Part shown: piece after piece, positions 14,364 through 24,295 of the stretch | Numbering within the stretch: position 1 is the first letter of the stretch | How the letters are laid out: every line of letters starts with the position of its first letter | DNA from: Taibaiella soli | GTDB lineage: Bacteria > Bacteroidota > Bacteroidia > Chitinophagales > Chitinophagaceae | NCBI RefSeq assembly: GCF_003236175.1 | Contig: NZ_QKTW01000016.1 | Location: 281,131 to 345,130, forward strand | Direction of reading: 5' to 3' | DNA: 64,000 bases | Program-made: the position numbers and the translations under genes | Notes under the pieces: generated by a model | What the model was told of the DNA's origin: nothing | Databases searched by the model: none | The model's input: only the letters and a program-made list of their open reading frames with translations

Positions 14364-16112
14364 TTAGTTTTTCGAAGAAACTGAATCCATCGGAGCGGTT
14401 GGGGTTGCGTTTGCAACAGGAGGTTGCATTGTTTTTGCCTGATTTTTTTTCTCCATTGCCTCTTTTGCTTTCAGTCCAAAATCTATCAAAACCAACAGGC
14501 TGTTTTCGTCTTTATTGGCAAAATTGACCGTGATGTGACTTTGTGACGCGCTTCCTTTAAACTCGCCACCATTCATTGATACATTGGTTATGAGTTTACG
14601 GGCTTCTTCTGCAATCGCTGCATCATTAGGATCTGTTCCTGCAGGCAGGGCAACGTTTTGTGCGATGGACTGGACATCCATAAACATCCCGAAAGGATGG
14701 CCGTAAATAGATTGTTTTACCACGTCTGGCATTTTATCTGACTTGAATTTGCCATCGAGGAAATTTTTGGCTGTTTCAGCGTCTTTCGCAAGGACGATAA
14801 ATTCTTTGTTGAGTGAAAGAACCGGAGAATGTTCGCCAGCCATGCCAAATGTATAGGTATCTGTTCCTGCTGGTTTAAGAATTTCATTGGTAACGGCCAT
14901 TTTTACAAACTTGTCAATTGCAGATCTTTTGTTGATCTTCATCGCAAAGAGGTAGTTCATTTGGGGCATTGTGATTGACGCCGTAGTATCTGGAACAGAC
15001 ATTTTGAAATCTGTCAGTTCATACGCCATTTCGCCCGTAAAAGCATCGGAGATATCATCAAATGAAAGTTGTTGACTCATCAGTCCGATATTTACAAAAC
15101 TGATGACACCCGTTTTTTCCAGTATCATTTTAAGGCCTTTCGGGGTAATCTTGCCCGACGCGATCAGGTTTACGTTTTGTGCCGGAAAGCGGTCCAGCAG
15201 CTCTTTGCTCACATCACCTTTTGCCAGTTCGCTGTAAGCTTCTTTCATGTCGGATGAGACAAAGTGAAGCATATCGCCGTTGATCGCACCTTTGTCAAAG
15301 CTGAAACCTGCGGCCAGTGCAGCATCTTTCCAGAGCGGGCTCACGTTCACTCCGAGGGCGCCGGCGCTCATATATTGGTTCATCAGTCGGTCGTAGTTGA
15401 CCCAAACACTGATATCGTGATTTTCTTTTTCAAGGGTGGCAAAACGTTTATCGTTGACGATAGAGTTGTCTTTCGTAACAGCAAATGCTTTGTCCATTTC
15501 AGATGCCATGATGGTTTCATCGTCTACAATGTGTGGCATTTTTGCAGATGGCATCACAGTGGTGCCCGTGCTGTCTATAGTAATAGCGTTGTTGTATTGA
15601 TTCGCCATATCTTCTGCAGAGCCACCTTTGTGCAGCATTTCGAAGATAAGAAGCTCGTTATTCCACGCAGCATAAAGGCCAGTTGTAAGATGGGCTTCTT
15701 TGCGGTCTTTCACCGTTTTAATCACAGCTTGCGGAAAAGATGTTTTTACATAAGCTTCCCATTCAGAAACATTGGAAAGCGGAATAAGTCCGGTAATACG
15801 GTTGTAGCCCGAGCTGCGGTTGTCGGTCATTACATAAGTATACATTGTGCTCATAGTTTTGATACCGGCTTTGTCCAGCCCTTTCGCTGCATCTTTAGAT
15901 TGCTGTTCTTTCAGTCGGTCCAGAATTTTACTGCCTACGATGGCATTCCAGGCTACCTTTTTGCCGAGTTCTTTCGTGTTGAGGCCAATTACAACAGAGG
16001 CGTCTTTGGGAATGTAACGCGCATGCTCTGGTATACTGCTGCAGGAGCTGAGGAAGACGCACAAGGTTGCTGCAATTAAAAGCAGGCTTCCGGTGATTCG
16101 AGTCATTTTCAT
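14364..16112 (-). CDS. DUF4836 family lipoprotein
   Basis: This 582-residue protein has a lipoprotein signal (MTRITGSLLLIAATLCVFLSSC; either of two ATGs at codons 1 and 3). It begins SIPEHARYIPKDASVVIGLNTKEL, the typical opening of DUF4836 proteins in Bacteroidota, and continues with repeated alpha-beta segments. The C-terminal 40 residues are rich in Lys, Gln, Ala and Pro and probably unstructured. The function is unknown. It follows the DUF3127 gene on the same strand, but a strong hairpin (16147-16170) lies between them, so they are likely separate transcripts. Confidence 0.85.
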   Translation of the reverse strand: MKMTRITGSLLLIAATLCVFLSSCSSIPEHARYIPKDASVVIGLNTKELGKKVAWNAIVGSKILDRLKEQQSKDAAKGLDKAGIKTMSTMYTYVMTDNRSSGYNRITGLIPLSNVSEWEAYVKTSFPQAVIKTVKDRKEAHLTTGLYAAWNNELLIFEMLHKGGSAEDMANQYNNAITIDSTGTTVMPSAKMPHIVDDETIMASEMDKAFAVTKDNSIVNDKRFATLEKENHDISVWVNYDRLMNQYMSAGALGVNVSPLWKDAALAAGFSFDKGAINGDMLHFVSSDMKEAYSELAKGDVSKELLDRFPAQNVNLIASGKITPKGLKMILEKTGVISFVNIGLMSQQLSFDDISDAFTGEMAYELTDFKMSVPDTTASITMPQMNYLFAMKINKRSAIDKFVKMAVTNEILKPAGTDTYTFGMAGEHSPVLSLNKEFIVLAKDAETAKNFLDGKFKSDKMPDVVKQSIYGHPFGMFMDVQSIAQNVALPAGTDPNDAAIAEEARKLITNVSMNGGEFKGSASQSHITVNFANKDENSLLVLIDFGLKAKEAMEKKNQAKTMQPPVANATPTAPMDSVSSKN

Positions 16113-16146
16113 AAAAGGATTGTTTTTGTTTTCCTATAAAGTGCAA

Positions 16147-16170
16147 CGCCCCATTTGAGTAAATGGGGCG
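16147..16170 (-). terminator. Hairpin between DUF3127 and DUF4836 genes
   Basis: A perfect 10-bp stem (cgccccattt/aaatggggcg) has a 4-nt loop, 43 bp after the DUF3127 stop. The T tract after it on the minus strand is weak. Confidence 0.65.
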
Positions 16171-16212
16171 ATTGACACATGAGGTTTATGATTTTATCTT
16201 CAAGAGAAAATT

Positions 16213-16713
16213 TTAGAATGGCAGGTCGTCTACGCTTTCTGGAGACGGATTGTAGAAATTGCCGTTACCGCCATTGTTGCCGGCATTTTGATTCATGCCC
16301 TGGTTGTAGTTGCCACCGTTGTTATAACCGCCGCCGTTGTTGTTGTAGCCGCCGTTATTGCCGTTGTAACCATTGTTCATTGGCTGAGACTGCTGTTGCA
16401 TTCCGCCGTTGTTCATGCCTGCTGCAGCTGGCTCAATGCGCCATGCATCCAGATTGGTGATGAAGTTTACTTTACCATCTTTTTCCCAACGGTTGCCTTT
16501 GATATTAAAGCTTACTTTGATTGGGTCACCTTCATTAAAACGGTCCAGGATATCACATTTATTTTGTACCAACTGCATTTTGGCGTAGTTGGTGTAAACA
16601 TTTCCGTTGATTTCTTCAGAAAGCTCCATCACAAACTCGCGCTTACGGAAACGGTCGTTAACCTGCTGTGCATCATACTTAACGTGGAGCTTACCAATAA
16701 CTTCTAAACTCAT
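16213..16713 (-). CDS. DUF3127 protein, OB-fold with SSB-like C-terminal tip
   Basis: The first ~95 residues (MSLEVIGKLHVKYDAQQVND to TNLDAWRIEP) are the DUF3127 domain, predicted to be an OB-like barrel. Residues ~100-155 form a linker made almost only of Gly, Asn, Gln and Met. The last five residues are DDLPF, which resembles the acidic tip (DDDIPF) by which bacterial SSB recruits partner proteins. This domain order copies that of SSB, so a single-stranded DNA or RNA binding role is plausible but unproven. The gene is monocistronic. Confidence 0.85.
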   Translation of the reverse strand: MSLEVIGKLHVKYDAQQVNDRFRKREFVMELSEEINGNVYTNYAKMQLVQNKCDILDRFNEGDPIKVSFNIKGNRWEKDGKVNFITNLDAWRIEPAAAGMNNGGMQQQSQPMNNGYNGNNGGYNNNGGGYNNGGNYNQGMNQNAGNNGGNGNFYNPSPESVDDLPF

Positions 16714-16832
16714 TTTAATAACTTTTAATAATGAAACTTAATTTTAATTGTCACAAAGATATTGAATATAAACACAGAATATGATTTACGGAAATCGGGA
16801 AGAGATTTTTTTAAGAGAAGGGATAAAAAAGA

Positions 16833-16861
16833 AAAAGCTGCCCGTTTTGCAGGCAGCTTTT
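16833..16861 (-). terminator. Terminator of tRNA-His
   Basis: A 10-bp stem (aaaagctgcc/ggcagctttt) is followed on the minus strand by a T-rich tract, 12 bp beyond the tRNA 3' end. Confidence 0.85.
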
Positions 16862-16872
16862 GAAGACGTTTG

Positions 16873-16947
<75 letters not shown>

Positions 16948-17113
16948 GTCTGTTTTTCAGGAAGGCAAATGTACGATAAAAGTCCAGAAACAAAAGCTTC
17001 TTGAATAAATTTTTATAAAACAGGACATATTTTTATTTTGTAAAATCGTGAAAGGGAATAGATAGTGACATAGAAACGAAAACATTTTAACAATTTTTCC
17101 ATCAGGTTGCTAT

Positions 17114-17121
17114 TATATTTG
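17114..17121 (+). promoter_or_regulatory. -7 box of the beta-barrel gene
   Basis: TATATTTG matches TAnnTTTG exactly, ending 17 bp before the ATG at 17139. Confidence 0.45.
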
Positions 17122-17138
17122 CGCACTAATTTTTCTTT

Positions 17139-17852
17139 ATGAAGAAATGCTTTGCCTTATTGGCCTTGCTTATTGTGCAGACAGCACATGTTTTTGCACA
17201 AGACACGGATGGCCCTAACAAGCAAACCGAAATACAAAAGCCGTCTCGCGACTTCGTGATGCTGCAGTTTACCTATAATGGCTGGGCTGGAAAGCCGGAT
17301 AGCATTAAAACCGGTGGCTTTAGCAGAGGTTTCAACGGATATGTATGTTATGATTTTCCGCTCGGTAAGAAAAAATCAAACTTCAGCTTTGCCGCCGGAA
17401 TTGGTATCAGTACCGCAAGCATCTATCTGGACAATCAGCAAATTAACTTTACCGACACAGGAACGAAAGGTGATCAGGTAAGTTTTTCAGCAGAAAGTAA
17501 AGACTACAACAAATATAAAATCACTACAGCGTATCTGACTGCGCCGTTTGAGCTCCGTTATTTCGCCAATAAAAATAACCGTAACAAGGGCTTTAAAGCG
17601 GCAATTGGTATGACGGTAGGAACATTGGTAGGAGCGCACACGAAAGGTGTGTATAAAGTGGATGGCACGAAAGTGGCAGACAAGGTAAATACTAAACGCT
17701 ACATTCAGCCTTGGTCTTTTGCCGGTACAGCACGCATTGGCTGGGGCAACTTTTCTATTTTCGGAACGTACAACTTCACAACCTTATTTAAAGAAGGGCA
17801 AGGGCCGGACGTGACGCCTTATGCAGTGGGGCTGTGTGTTACCGGGCTGTAA
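17139..17852 (+). CDS. Outer-membrane beta-barrel protein (PorT-like fold)
   Basis: A signal peptide (MKKCFALLALLIVQTAHVFAQ) is followed by a 216-residue region of alternating hydrophobic residues typical of an eight-stranded barrel: MLQFTYNGWAG, GYVCYDFPLGKKKSNFSFAAGIGIS, TAYLTAPFELRYFANK, FKAAIGMTVGTLVGAHTKG and ARIGWGNFSIFGTYNFTTLF. The pattern TAYLTAPFELRYF resembles the PorT/outer-membrane beta-barrel family found in many Bacteroidota. The specific function is unknown. It is a single-gene unit with a -7 box before and a terminator after. Confidence 0.8.
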   Translation: MKKCFALLALLIVQTAHVFAQDTDGPNKQTEIQKPSRDFVMLQFTYNGWAGKPDSIKTGGFSRGFNGYVCYDFPLGKKKSNFSFAAGIGISTASIYLDNQQINFTDTGTKGDQVSFSAESKDYNKYKITTAYLTAPFELRYFANKNNRNKGFKAAIGMTVGTLVGAHTKGVYKVDGTKVADKVNTKRYIQPWSFAGTARIGWGNFSIFGTYNFTTLFKEGQGPDVTPYAVGLCVTGL

Positions 17853-17874
17853 GTCAAAAAATATTCTAGTATAC

Positions 17875-17909
17875 AAAAAGCGTTTGTCTCGATGAGGCAA
17901 ACGCTTTTT
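17875..17909 (+). terminator. Terminator of the beta-barrel gene
   Basis: A 12-bp stem (aaaaagcgtttg/caaacgcttttt) has an 11-nt loop and T run. It is symmetrical enough to work in both directions. Confidence 0.85.
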
Positions 17910-17930
17910 TATTTCAAGATAAAAAGTCAA

Positions 17931-17966
17931 ACTGTGAGTTGTGAACTGGCAACTTACCACTCACAA
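17931..17966. repeat. Dispersed GTGAGT/ACTCAC repeat pair
   Basis: ctgtgagttgtgaactggc followed by aacttaccactcaca: both orientations of the family lie side by side, just before the rnz stop. Confidence 0.45.
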
Positions 17967-17975
17967 AATCTATCA

Positions 17976-18878
17976 TTAGATCTCATACGCGACCCCTTCC
18001 TGCGTCACCAGCACATTCGGAAAAATAGCGGCAGCTTCCTCGCGGAACTGGTCGAGTTCTTTGTATTTCGAAGAGAAATGACCGAGCAGCAATTGTTTGG
18101 CATTTGCCTTCAGGGCTACTTCGGCAGCTTCCATTGAAGTGCTGTGGAAGCGGGCATGGGCTTTTTCAACCTCAGCGTGTACATAAGTACATTCATGATA
18201 GATTGTGTCGGCGTCCATGATGTATGGAAGGTAGGATTCGGAATACCTTGTGTCGGCGCAAAATGCGTACTTTCTCGGAGAAGGCCCGTCTTCTGTCACC
18301 CATTCGTTTTTAACCACAGACCCATCTTTTTGGGTATAATCTTCCCCGGCTTTTAGGCGGTCATAGAAGTAAGCAGGAATTTCGTATTCTCTGCAGCGTT
18401 CCGGATCTATTTTGCGACCACGGGTTTTGCGTTCTATGAGAAAGCCGTGGCAGGGAATGCGATGCTCTACCGGGAAACAGCTTACTTTGAAGAACTCATT
18501 TTCAGTAAGTAGTGCGGCGCCTTCTGGCAATGGATGAAAGTAATAAGGGAAAGCAAGTACGGTTTCCGCCACATCGAAAATCTGTTGCATGATCGATTCC
18601 AGCCCTGCGGGGCCAAAAACGTGGAGCGGGGCAGTTCGCCCAAGTAAGCTCATACTGTTTACCAGGCCCGGAAGCCCGAAGTAATGATCGCCGTGTAAGT
18701 GACTGATAAAGATGTTTTCCAGTTTGCGCCAGCGAAAACCAAAGCGTTGCATTTGTATCTGAGCGCCTTCGCCACAATCCAGCATGATCAGTCCGCCACT
18801 AATAGAGACGATCTGACAAGTGGGGTGGCGGCCAAACGCCGGCAAAGCCGAATTATTACCGAGTATCGTTACTTTCAT
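17976..18878 (-). CDS. rnz: Ribonuclease Z
   Basis: Removes 3' trailers from tRNA precursors. At 300 residues it is the usual length. The metallo-beta-lactamase motif SHLHGDH is at 59-65 in front of GLPGLVNSM. The remaining zinc ligands fit FCADTRYSESYLP and the late HFSSKY histidine. No CCA is encoded in the tRNA nearby, which agrees with 3' processing by this enzyme. Its ATG follows the stop of the STAS gene with no gap, so the two are translated from one message. Confidence 0.95.
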   Translation of the reverse strand: MKVTILGNNSALPAFGRHPTCQIVSISGGLIMLDCGEGAQIQMQRFGFRWRKLENIFISHLHGDHYFGLPGLVNSMSLLGRTAPLHVFGPAGLESIMQQIFDVAETVLAFPYYFHPLPEGAALLTENEFFKVSCFPVEHRIPCHGFLIERKTRGRKIDPERCREYEIPAYFYDRLKAGEDYTQKDGSVVKNEWVTEDGPSPRKYAFCADTRYSESYLPYIMDADTIYHECTYVHAEVEKAHARFHSTSMEAAEVALKANAKQLLLGHFSSKYKELDQFREEAAAIFPNVLVTQEGVAYEI

Positions 18879-19253
18879 CTATTCTTCATTAAACAAATCT
18901 CGTTCCAGTATTTCCATATTCACAATATCTACAGCTTCAATCAATGTTGGTGCGATATTGAGTGTAAGGTGCAGCTGTTCCTGTTTCATTTTTTGCATCA
19001 CATTGTCTTGTACATGAATGAAAACCAGCGACTGGCCGGAAGTATATGCGTGTTCATACAGATCAAGGAGCTTTGGGAAGCATGCCGTATCGGCATCTTT
19101 GCAGGCCTGTAAGTCAATAATGAAATTGGCGGCAGAACTTTCCTGCAGTTTTTGGCACTCGTCCGTTATCTGGTCTGCTAAATTGGCATTTAAAAGCGGT
19201 TCGACCGGCGTTATTAGCGTATAATTACTCTTGGTATCAATTTTGAAATCCAT
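18879..19253 (-). CDS. STAS-domain protein (anti-sigma factor antagonist-like)
   Basis: At 124 residues it matches a lone STAS domain. The order of strands and helices fits: VEPLLNANLADQITDECQKLQ, then the central strand NFIIDLQACKDADTACFPKLLDLYEHA, and SLVFIHVQDNVMQKMK. In SpoIIAA the phosphorylated serine follows the corresponding Asp. Here the site reads DADTA, with threonine in that position. No kinase or sigma gene is adjacent. The gene is fused head to tail with rnz as an operon. Confidence 0.78.
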   Translation of the reverse strand: MDFKIDTKSNYTLITPVEPLLNANLADQITDECQKLQESSAANFIIDLQACKDADTACFPKLLDLYEHAYTSGQSLVFIHVQDNVMQKMKQEQLHLTLNIAPTLIEAVDIVNMEILERDLFNEE

Positions 19254-19451
19254 AAATAAGGGACCGTGTTTTTAAAATGGCAGTGCGGTAAAAATTGATC
19301 TTAAAAATAGCATTTCTATACAATAGTTTCTTTCGTACATTTAAGTTAGAGACTTGCAGCAAAGCTACATAAGAACAATACAGTTATAGCTAAGTCCAAT
19401 AGAAAAACAACATCCCTTATCGTTAACTTTATTAAAACAAGGACCTGATTC

Positions 19452-21995
19452 ATGGATTCTAATTTCTCACCAAAGGTTAAAGAAATCATTTCTTACAGCA
19501 GAGAGGAAGCACTCCGGTTGGGCAATGATTTTATTGGCACAGAGCATCTGTTGCTCGGTCTGATTCGCGAAGGCGACGGACTTGCCGTAAGGGTTCTCCA
19601 AAGTATGCAGGTAGACCTGTATGATTTGCGAAAAGAGCTAGAGATGGCCATAAAGGATAAGAACAATAAACCAATGGCCAATATCAATAGCCTGCCGCTT
19701 ACCAAACAAGCCGAAAAGGTGATTCGTATTACGGTGCTTGAAGCAAAAGCGCTGAAAAGCCCGACGGTTGAAACGGAGCACTTAATGTTGTCTATTCTTA
19801 AGAACAAGGAAAACGTAGCCACTCAAATATTGCATCAATATGATGTTGACTATGACCGGTTCAAGAATGAACTGAGCATCTTGCAAGGCCATGCGCCAAC
19901 CGCTGATTATGGCAGCGACCCGGGATCTGAAGAGTTTGAAGAAGATGATGAACGTCGCCAGTTTCAGCAGCGCAGACCAGCAGGTAATGCGAAGTCTAAG
20001 ACGCCTGTGCTCGACAATTTTGGCCGCGACATCACTAAGCTCGCAGAAATGGGCAACCTCGATCCCATTGTTGGTCGTGAAGAAGAGATCGAACGCGTAT
20101 CTCAGATTCTTTCACGCCGCAAGAAAAACAATCCGATTCTCATTGGGGAACCGGGCGTAGGTAAAACAGCGATTGTAGAAGGGCTCGCACTTCGTATCGT
20201 ACAGCGCAAAGTATCGCGCGTATTGTTCGATAAACGTGTGATCAGCCTCGATCTTGCAGCGCTGGTAGCCGGTACCAAATATCGTGGCCAGTTCGAAGAA
20301 CGCATGAAAGCAATCATGAACGAGCTGGAAAAAAACCGCGATGTAATTCTGTTCATTGACGAAATCCATACCATTGTAGGTGCGGGTGGTGCTTCCGGTT
20401 CGCTGGACGCTTCCAACATCTTCAAGCCGGCACTGGCTCGGGGAGATCTCCAATGTATCGGTGCTTCGACGCTGGATGAGTATCGTATGTACATCGAAAA
20501 AGATGGCGCACTCGATCGTCGTTTCCAGAAAGTAATGGTAGATCCGCCAAGTGTGGATGAAACGATTACGATTTTGAACAACATCCGCTCTAAGTACGAA
20601 GAGTTTCACAACGTTTCCTACGATCAGGAAGCAATTGAAGCCTGCGTAAAGCTCAGCGACCGTTACATGACCGACCGCCTGCTGCCAGACAAAGCCATTG
20701 ATGTAATGGACGAAGTTGGCGCACGCGTTCACCTTAAGAACATCAACGTACCTCAAAATATCCTTGAGCTCGAAAAGAAAATCGAGGATATCAAACAGGA
20801 AAAAAACAAGGTTGTAAAAAGCCAGCGTTTCGAAGAGGCTGCTGCGCTTCGTGATAAGGAAAAAAGACTGGGCGAAGAGCTTGAAAAAGCTAAAGCAGAC
20901 TGGGAAGAAGAAGCAAAGAATAAACGTTATCCGATTCACGAAGAAGATATCGCTGAAGTTGTAAGCATGATGACTGGCATTCCGGTAATGCGCATGGTGG
21001 AAGCTGAAAGTGCGAAACTGCGCCGCATGGGTGAAGATTTGAAAGGTGCTGTAGTCGGTCAGGACGAAGCGATCTCTAAAGTAGTAAAAGCTATTCAGCG
21101 TAACCGCGTAGGTCTGAAAGATCCACGCAAGCCGATCGGTTCCTTTATCTTCCTCGGTCCTACCGGTGTTGGTAAAACAGAACTGGCGCGCGCTCTGGCC
21201 CGTTACATGTTCGACAGTGAAGATGCATTGATCCGTGTAGACATGAGTGAGTATATGGAAAAATTCTCCCTCAGTCGCTTGATTGGCGCGCCTCCAGGAT
21301 ATGTTGGTTACGAAGAAGGTGGTCAGCTGACAGAAAAAGTACGTCGTAAACCATACTCTGTAGTGTTGCTCGATGAAATCGAAAAAGCACACCCGGATAT
21401 CTTCAACATCATGTTGCAAGTATTGGACGACGGACAATTGACAGATGGCTTAGGTCGTAAAGTGGATTTCAAAAACACGCTGATCATTATGACGTCAAAC
21501 ATTGGTGTTCGCCAATTGAAAGACTTCGGTGATGGTGTTGGTTTCGCAACCTCTGCAAAAGCAGTGGCAGCAGAAGATTCAACACGCGGTGTAATTGAGA
21601 AAGCACTAAAACGTACCTTCTCTCCAGAGTTCTTGAATCGCATTGATGATGTCGTTATCTTCAATTCACTGGATCAGGGCCATATCAACCAGATCATTGA
21701 CATCATTATGAAAGATGTAATGAAACGTTTGAACACGCTCGGATTCGGTTTGGAACTTACTGACGGTGCTAAAAAGTATATTGCTGAAAAAGGCTATGAC
21801 CAGGCATTTGGTGCAAGACCACTGCACAGAGCCATTCAGAAATATCTGGAAGATCCGTTGGCCGAAGAGATCCTCAATCACCGGATTAAAGAAGGTGATG
21901 CTGTGATTGCAGATTATGATGAAGAAGAAAAGAAAATTGTATTTACAATTGACCATACCCCTGCGAAGAAAGAAACAACTTCAACGCAAGAGTAG
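19452..21995 (+). CDS. clpC: ClpC ATPase, unfoldase subunit of the ClpCP protease
   Basis: This 847-residue AAA+ unfoldase contains two N-terminal Clp repeats (1-75 and 80-150), a first AAA module with Walker A GEPGVGKT (232-239), a UVR-like coiled middle region ([30 protein letters not shown]) and a second AAA module with Walker A GPTGVGKT (about 569-576). The UVR region marks it as ClpC rather than ClpB or ClpA. It feeds unfolded protein into ClpP, whose gene is not in this window. No mcsA/mcsB/ctsR operon is present. The acidic stretch near 157-168 ([12 protein letters not shown]) separates N-domain and ATPase. Confidence 0.97.
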   Translation: MDSNFSPKVKEIISYSREEALRLGNDFIGTEHLLLGLIREGDGLAVRVLQSMQVDLYDLRKELEMAIKDKNNKPMANINSLPLTKQAEKVIRITVLEAKALKSPTVETEHLMLSILKNKENVATQILHQYDVDYDRFKNELSILQGHAPTADYGSDPGSEEFEEDDERRQFQQRRPAGNAKSKTPVLDNFGRDITKLAEMGNLDPIVGREEEIERVSQILSRRKKNNPILIGEPGVGKTAIVEGLALRIVQRKVSRVLFDKRVISLDLAALVAGTKYRGQFEERMKAIMNELEKNRDVILFIDEIHTIVGAGGASGSLDASNIFKPALARGDLQCIGASTLDEYRMYIEKDGALDRRFQKVMVDPPSVDETITILNNIRSKYEEFHNVSYDQEAIEACVKLSDRYMTDRLLPDKAIDVMDEVGARVHLKNINVPQNILELEKKIEDIKQEKNKVVKSQRFEEAAALRDKEKRLGEELEKAKADWEEEAKNKRYPIHEEDIAEVVSMMTGIPVMRMVEAESAKLRRMGEDLKGAVVGQDEAISKVVKAIQRNRVGLKDPRKPIGSFIFLGPTGVGKTELARALARYMFDSEDALIRVDMSEYMEKFSLSRLIGAPPGYVGYEEGGQLTEKVRRKPYSVVLLDEIEKAHPDIFNIMLQVLDDGQLTDGLGRKVDFKNTLIIMTSNIGVRQLKDFGDGVGFATSAKAVAAEDSTRGVIEKALKRTFSPEFLNRIDDVVIFNSLDQGHINQIIDIIMKDVMKRLNTLGFGLELTDGAKKYIAEKGYDQAFGARPLHRAIQKYLEDPLAEEILNHRIKEGDAVIADYDEEEKKIVFTIDHTPAKKETTSTQE

Positions 21996-22020
21996 TATAA
22001 AAAGGATTTAGATAAATATG

Positions 22021-22052
22021 AGCGCGTCATCTAACGGTGACGCGCTTTTTTT
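22021..22052 (+). terminator. clpC terminator
   Basis: A 9-bp perfect stem (agcgcgtca/tgacgcgct) has an 8-nt loop and is followed by seven T, 25 bp after the clpC stop. Confidence 0.9.
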
Positions 22053-22089
22053 GTGCAAAAGTGAAATTTCACGGAACTTGCGCCCGATT

Positions 22090-23142
22090 ATGAAGAGAAC
22101 CAGAACCCTGGCCAGCGCTGCTCTTATCGCGCTGTTGTCAATTATTTTGCCGTTAAGTGTATTCGGAAAAGCCGATAAAAAAATAAAATTCATAAGCCTT
22201 CGAAGCACGCAATTAGATACCGCATCCCGGTTCGCCGGAATAAAAATTCTGAATTTTACTGCTCGCAAAGACACTATTGGTGAAGGCAACTTTGGTTTCA
22301 ACGGAAGATCGACAATTTGTTTTGAACAGGCCGAAGAGTTGAATTCTTATCTATCGAAGCACCTTGTTTTCAATCCGTCAGCAAGTGATACCCTGGTTAT
22401 TGCCTTATATGCTTATTGTTTCGAAATCGATCTGACAGGTGCTGGTATAAATGCCTTTCATTTTGATGCGGATTGCTATATCGGCAGTAATGGGAAATAC
22501 CGATCTGCCGGCCCGATGCGATTCTGTCGTGAAGTAAAAGATCGTAGCAAAGTAGAGGAATATATTTCGGCTGTTACAGATAGTGTTGTGGTAAAGAGAA
22601 TGCTCACCAGAGGCACCGTTGATGAGCAGGTAGTTGATGAACATTTTATTCGGAATGGCAGGGCTGCCGAGATTGCGAAGATTCCGGTTTATAACGAAAC
22701 AGTAAAGAGCGGGCTGTATCGCACCGCTAAAGATTTTTTCAATAATACTCCTTCGGAAACCGGTGAGATCAGATGGGTTGGCTCAGACATGATGTCGTTT
22801 AATCTGACCACAGAGGACGGCTCAAAAACCCGGATGAAGGCTAAAGAGTTCTTTGCCATCTGCGACAAAGGAACTTTGTATAAAGCTTCTGGTAAAGGTC
22901 TCGTAAAAGTGAAGTTTGTGAACAGCAACTTTTATTTTCCTGTATTGCTGAATGGTGTTTCAGATCTCACTGCATATGACAAATATGGTGCGGGCATGGG
23001 ACTTGGCAGCCTTGTATTGCTCCTGGAAAATCCGGCCAAAGAAACCAAGGCGTACAACTGCAAAATTGATTTCAGAACCGGAGCGTATTATCCGGTTTTA
23101 GCATCAGAAATGGCTTGGGAAACAACTTTGACCAAACAATAA
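22090..23142 (+). CDS. Secreted 350-aa protein, first of a tandem paralogue pair
   Basis: The start is the ATG at 22090. An earlier ATG would lie inside the clpC terminator. A signal peptide (MKRTRTLASAALIALLSIILPLSVFG) precedes a mature protein I do not recognise. It is 350 residues, exactly as long as the next gene product, and shares long segments with it: DTLVIALYAY, AFHFDADCYIG, NNTPSETGEI and FFAICDKGTLYKA. It keeps two conserved cysteines around DADCYIG and ICDKG. No lipobox or T9SS tail is present. It probably resides in the periplasm. Confidence 0.75.
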   Translation: MKRTRTLASAALIALLSIILPLSVFGKADKKIKFISLRSTQLDTASRFAGIKILNFTARKDTIGEGNFGFNGRSTICFEQAEELNSYLSKHLVFNPSASDTLVIALYAYCFEIDLTGAGINAFHFDADCYIGSNGKYRSAGPMRFCREVKDRSKVEEYISAVTDSVVVKRMLTRGTVDEQVVDEHFIRNGRAAEIAKIPVYNETVKSGLYRTAKDFFNNTPSETGEIRWVGSDMMSFNLTTEDGSKTRMKAKEFFAICDKGTLYKASGKGLVKVKFVNSNFYFPVLLNGVSDLTAYDKYGAGMGLGSLVLLLENPAKETKAYNCKIDFRTGAYYPVLASEMAWETTLTKQ

Positions 23143-23201
23143 TATATAGTAATGCTGGGCGTTTCCTTAATAATTGGCACGCGAATTGATCTTTGGAAAT
23201 C

Positions 23202-24254
23202 ATGCAAAAAATTAAAACTCTATTTAGCGCGTTGTTAAAAGCGTTGCTATTAATTATTCTGCCATTAAGTGCATTTGGCAAGTTGAATAAAGAAGTAAAA
23301 TACATCGGCCTGCCGCCAGCTCAGTTGCAGACTATAGATCGATTTGCGGCTATAAGAATCGTAGACTTCAGATCAAACAAAGATACCATTGGCGTTGGGC
23401 ATTGTGGTTTGGGAAGGCCGGCGGCGATATCATTTTATCGTCCGAAAACTTTGAATTCTTACTTGTTAGAACGGATCGCCTTCAAAACATCTAAAATGGG
23501 CACGGTGCCAAAAGATACATTGGTGATTGCACTCTATGCTTACAACTTCGCAATCGATTTGCTTGGTCACGGGATTAAAGCCTTTCATTTTGATGCGGAC
23601 TGTTATATCGGAGGCAATGGGAAATATAAATCTGCAGGGCCTATCAGAATTTATCACGAGGCAAGAGATTATAAAATAAGCACGGAAAATTATGTTGCCT
23701 GGATGACGGATAGTGTTATCAAAAAGGCATCACTTGCATGTTATGCATCTGACGAAAAAGACGTAGATGAGCAGTTTATCGTAAACGGGAGAGCTGCTGA
23801 ATTTGCAAAAGTTCCGGTCTATAATGAAAAGATCAAAGATGGGCTGTATCGAACTGTAAAAGATTACCTAAATAACACACCTTCAGAAACGGGAGAGATC
23901 AAATGGATTCTTTCAGATAAACTGGATTTTAATCTTATTTCTGAAAATGGATCGAAGAGGCGAATGAAGTCTAAAGATTTTTTTCTTATCTGCGATAAAG
24001 GTCATTTGTACAAAGCCGATGGCAGTATAAATATTGCAACGGTGCTTCGGAAAGGGAATGAATATTATTTCCCGAGACGCTTTGAGGGTCCATCTACAAG
24101 AACGATAACCGAAAAATACGGGTCAATGGGGCTTTTGGGAATGGCGATGGGAAGTGCAATAGACGGTGACACAGAAATGAAACGCTACTACTGTAAGATT
24201 GACCCCAGGACGGGAGAATACTATCAGATTTTGGAGTTGGATTCTTTGTATTAA
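23202..24254 (+). CDS. Secreted 350-aa protein, second of the tandem paralogue pair
   Basis: The start is the ATG at 23202. A TTG three codons earlier is less likely. The signal peptide MQKIKTLFSALLKALLLIILPLSAFG resembles that of the preceding gene. The same landmarks appear in the same order (DTLVIALYAYNFAIDL, AFHFDADCYIGGNGKYKSAGP, NNTPSETGEIKW, FFLICDKGHLYKA). The two genes are clearly an old tandem duplication, since identity is moderate and spread evenly. The function is unknown. A strong terminator follows 10 bp after the stop. Confidence 0.75.
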   Translation: MQKIKTLFSALLKALLLIILPLSAFGKLNKEVKYIGLPPAQLQTIDRFAAIRIVDFRSNKDTIGVGHCGLGRPAAISFYRPKTLNSYLLERIAFKTSKMGTVPKDTLVIALYAYNFAIDLLGHGIKAFHFDADCYIGGNGKYKSAGPIRIYHEARDYKISTENYVAWMTDSVIKKASLACYASDEKDVDEQFIVNGRAAEFAKVPVYNEKIKDGLYRTVKDYLNNTPSETGEIKWILSDKLDFNLISENGSKRRMKSKDFFLICDKGHLYKADGSINIATVLRKGNEYYFPRRFEGPSTRTITEKYGSMGLLGMAMGSAIDGDTEMKRYYCKIDPRTGEYYQILELDSLY

Positions 24255-24263
24255 AAGAATTTA

Positions 24264-24292
24264 AAAATCCCGGCTTACACAGCCGGGATTTT
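24264..24292. terminator. Bidirectional terminator
   Basis: A 12-bp perfect stem (aaaatcccggct/agccgggatttt) has a 5-nt loop. It sits between the plus-strand paralogue pair and the convergent 86-aa gene. Confidence 0.9.
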
Positions 24293-24295
24293 CTT

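Noticed and set aside
15264..16079. A 271-codon frame antisense to the DUF4836 gene
   Set aside because: Rich in His, Cys and Phe with no recognisable motif. The lipoprotein on the minus strand has a signal peptide and family features.
20112..21437. A 441-codon open frame antisense to clpC
   Set aside because: It is the mirror of a highly conserved coding region. The composition (Phe- and Cys-rich, no domains) is typical of an antisense shadow.
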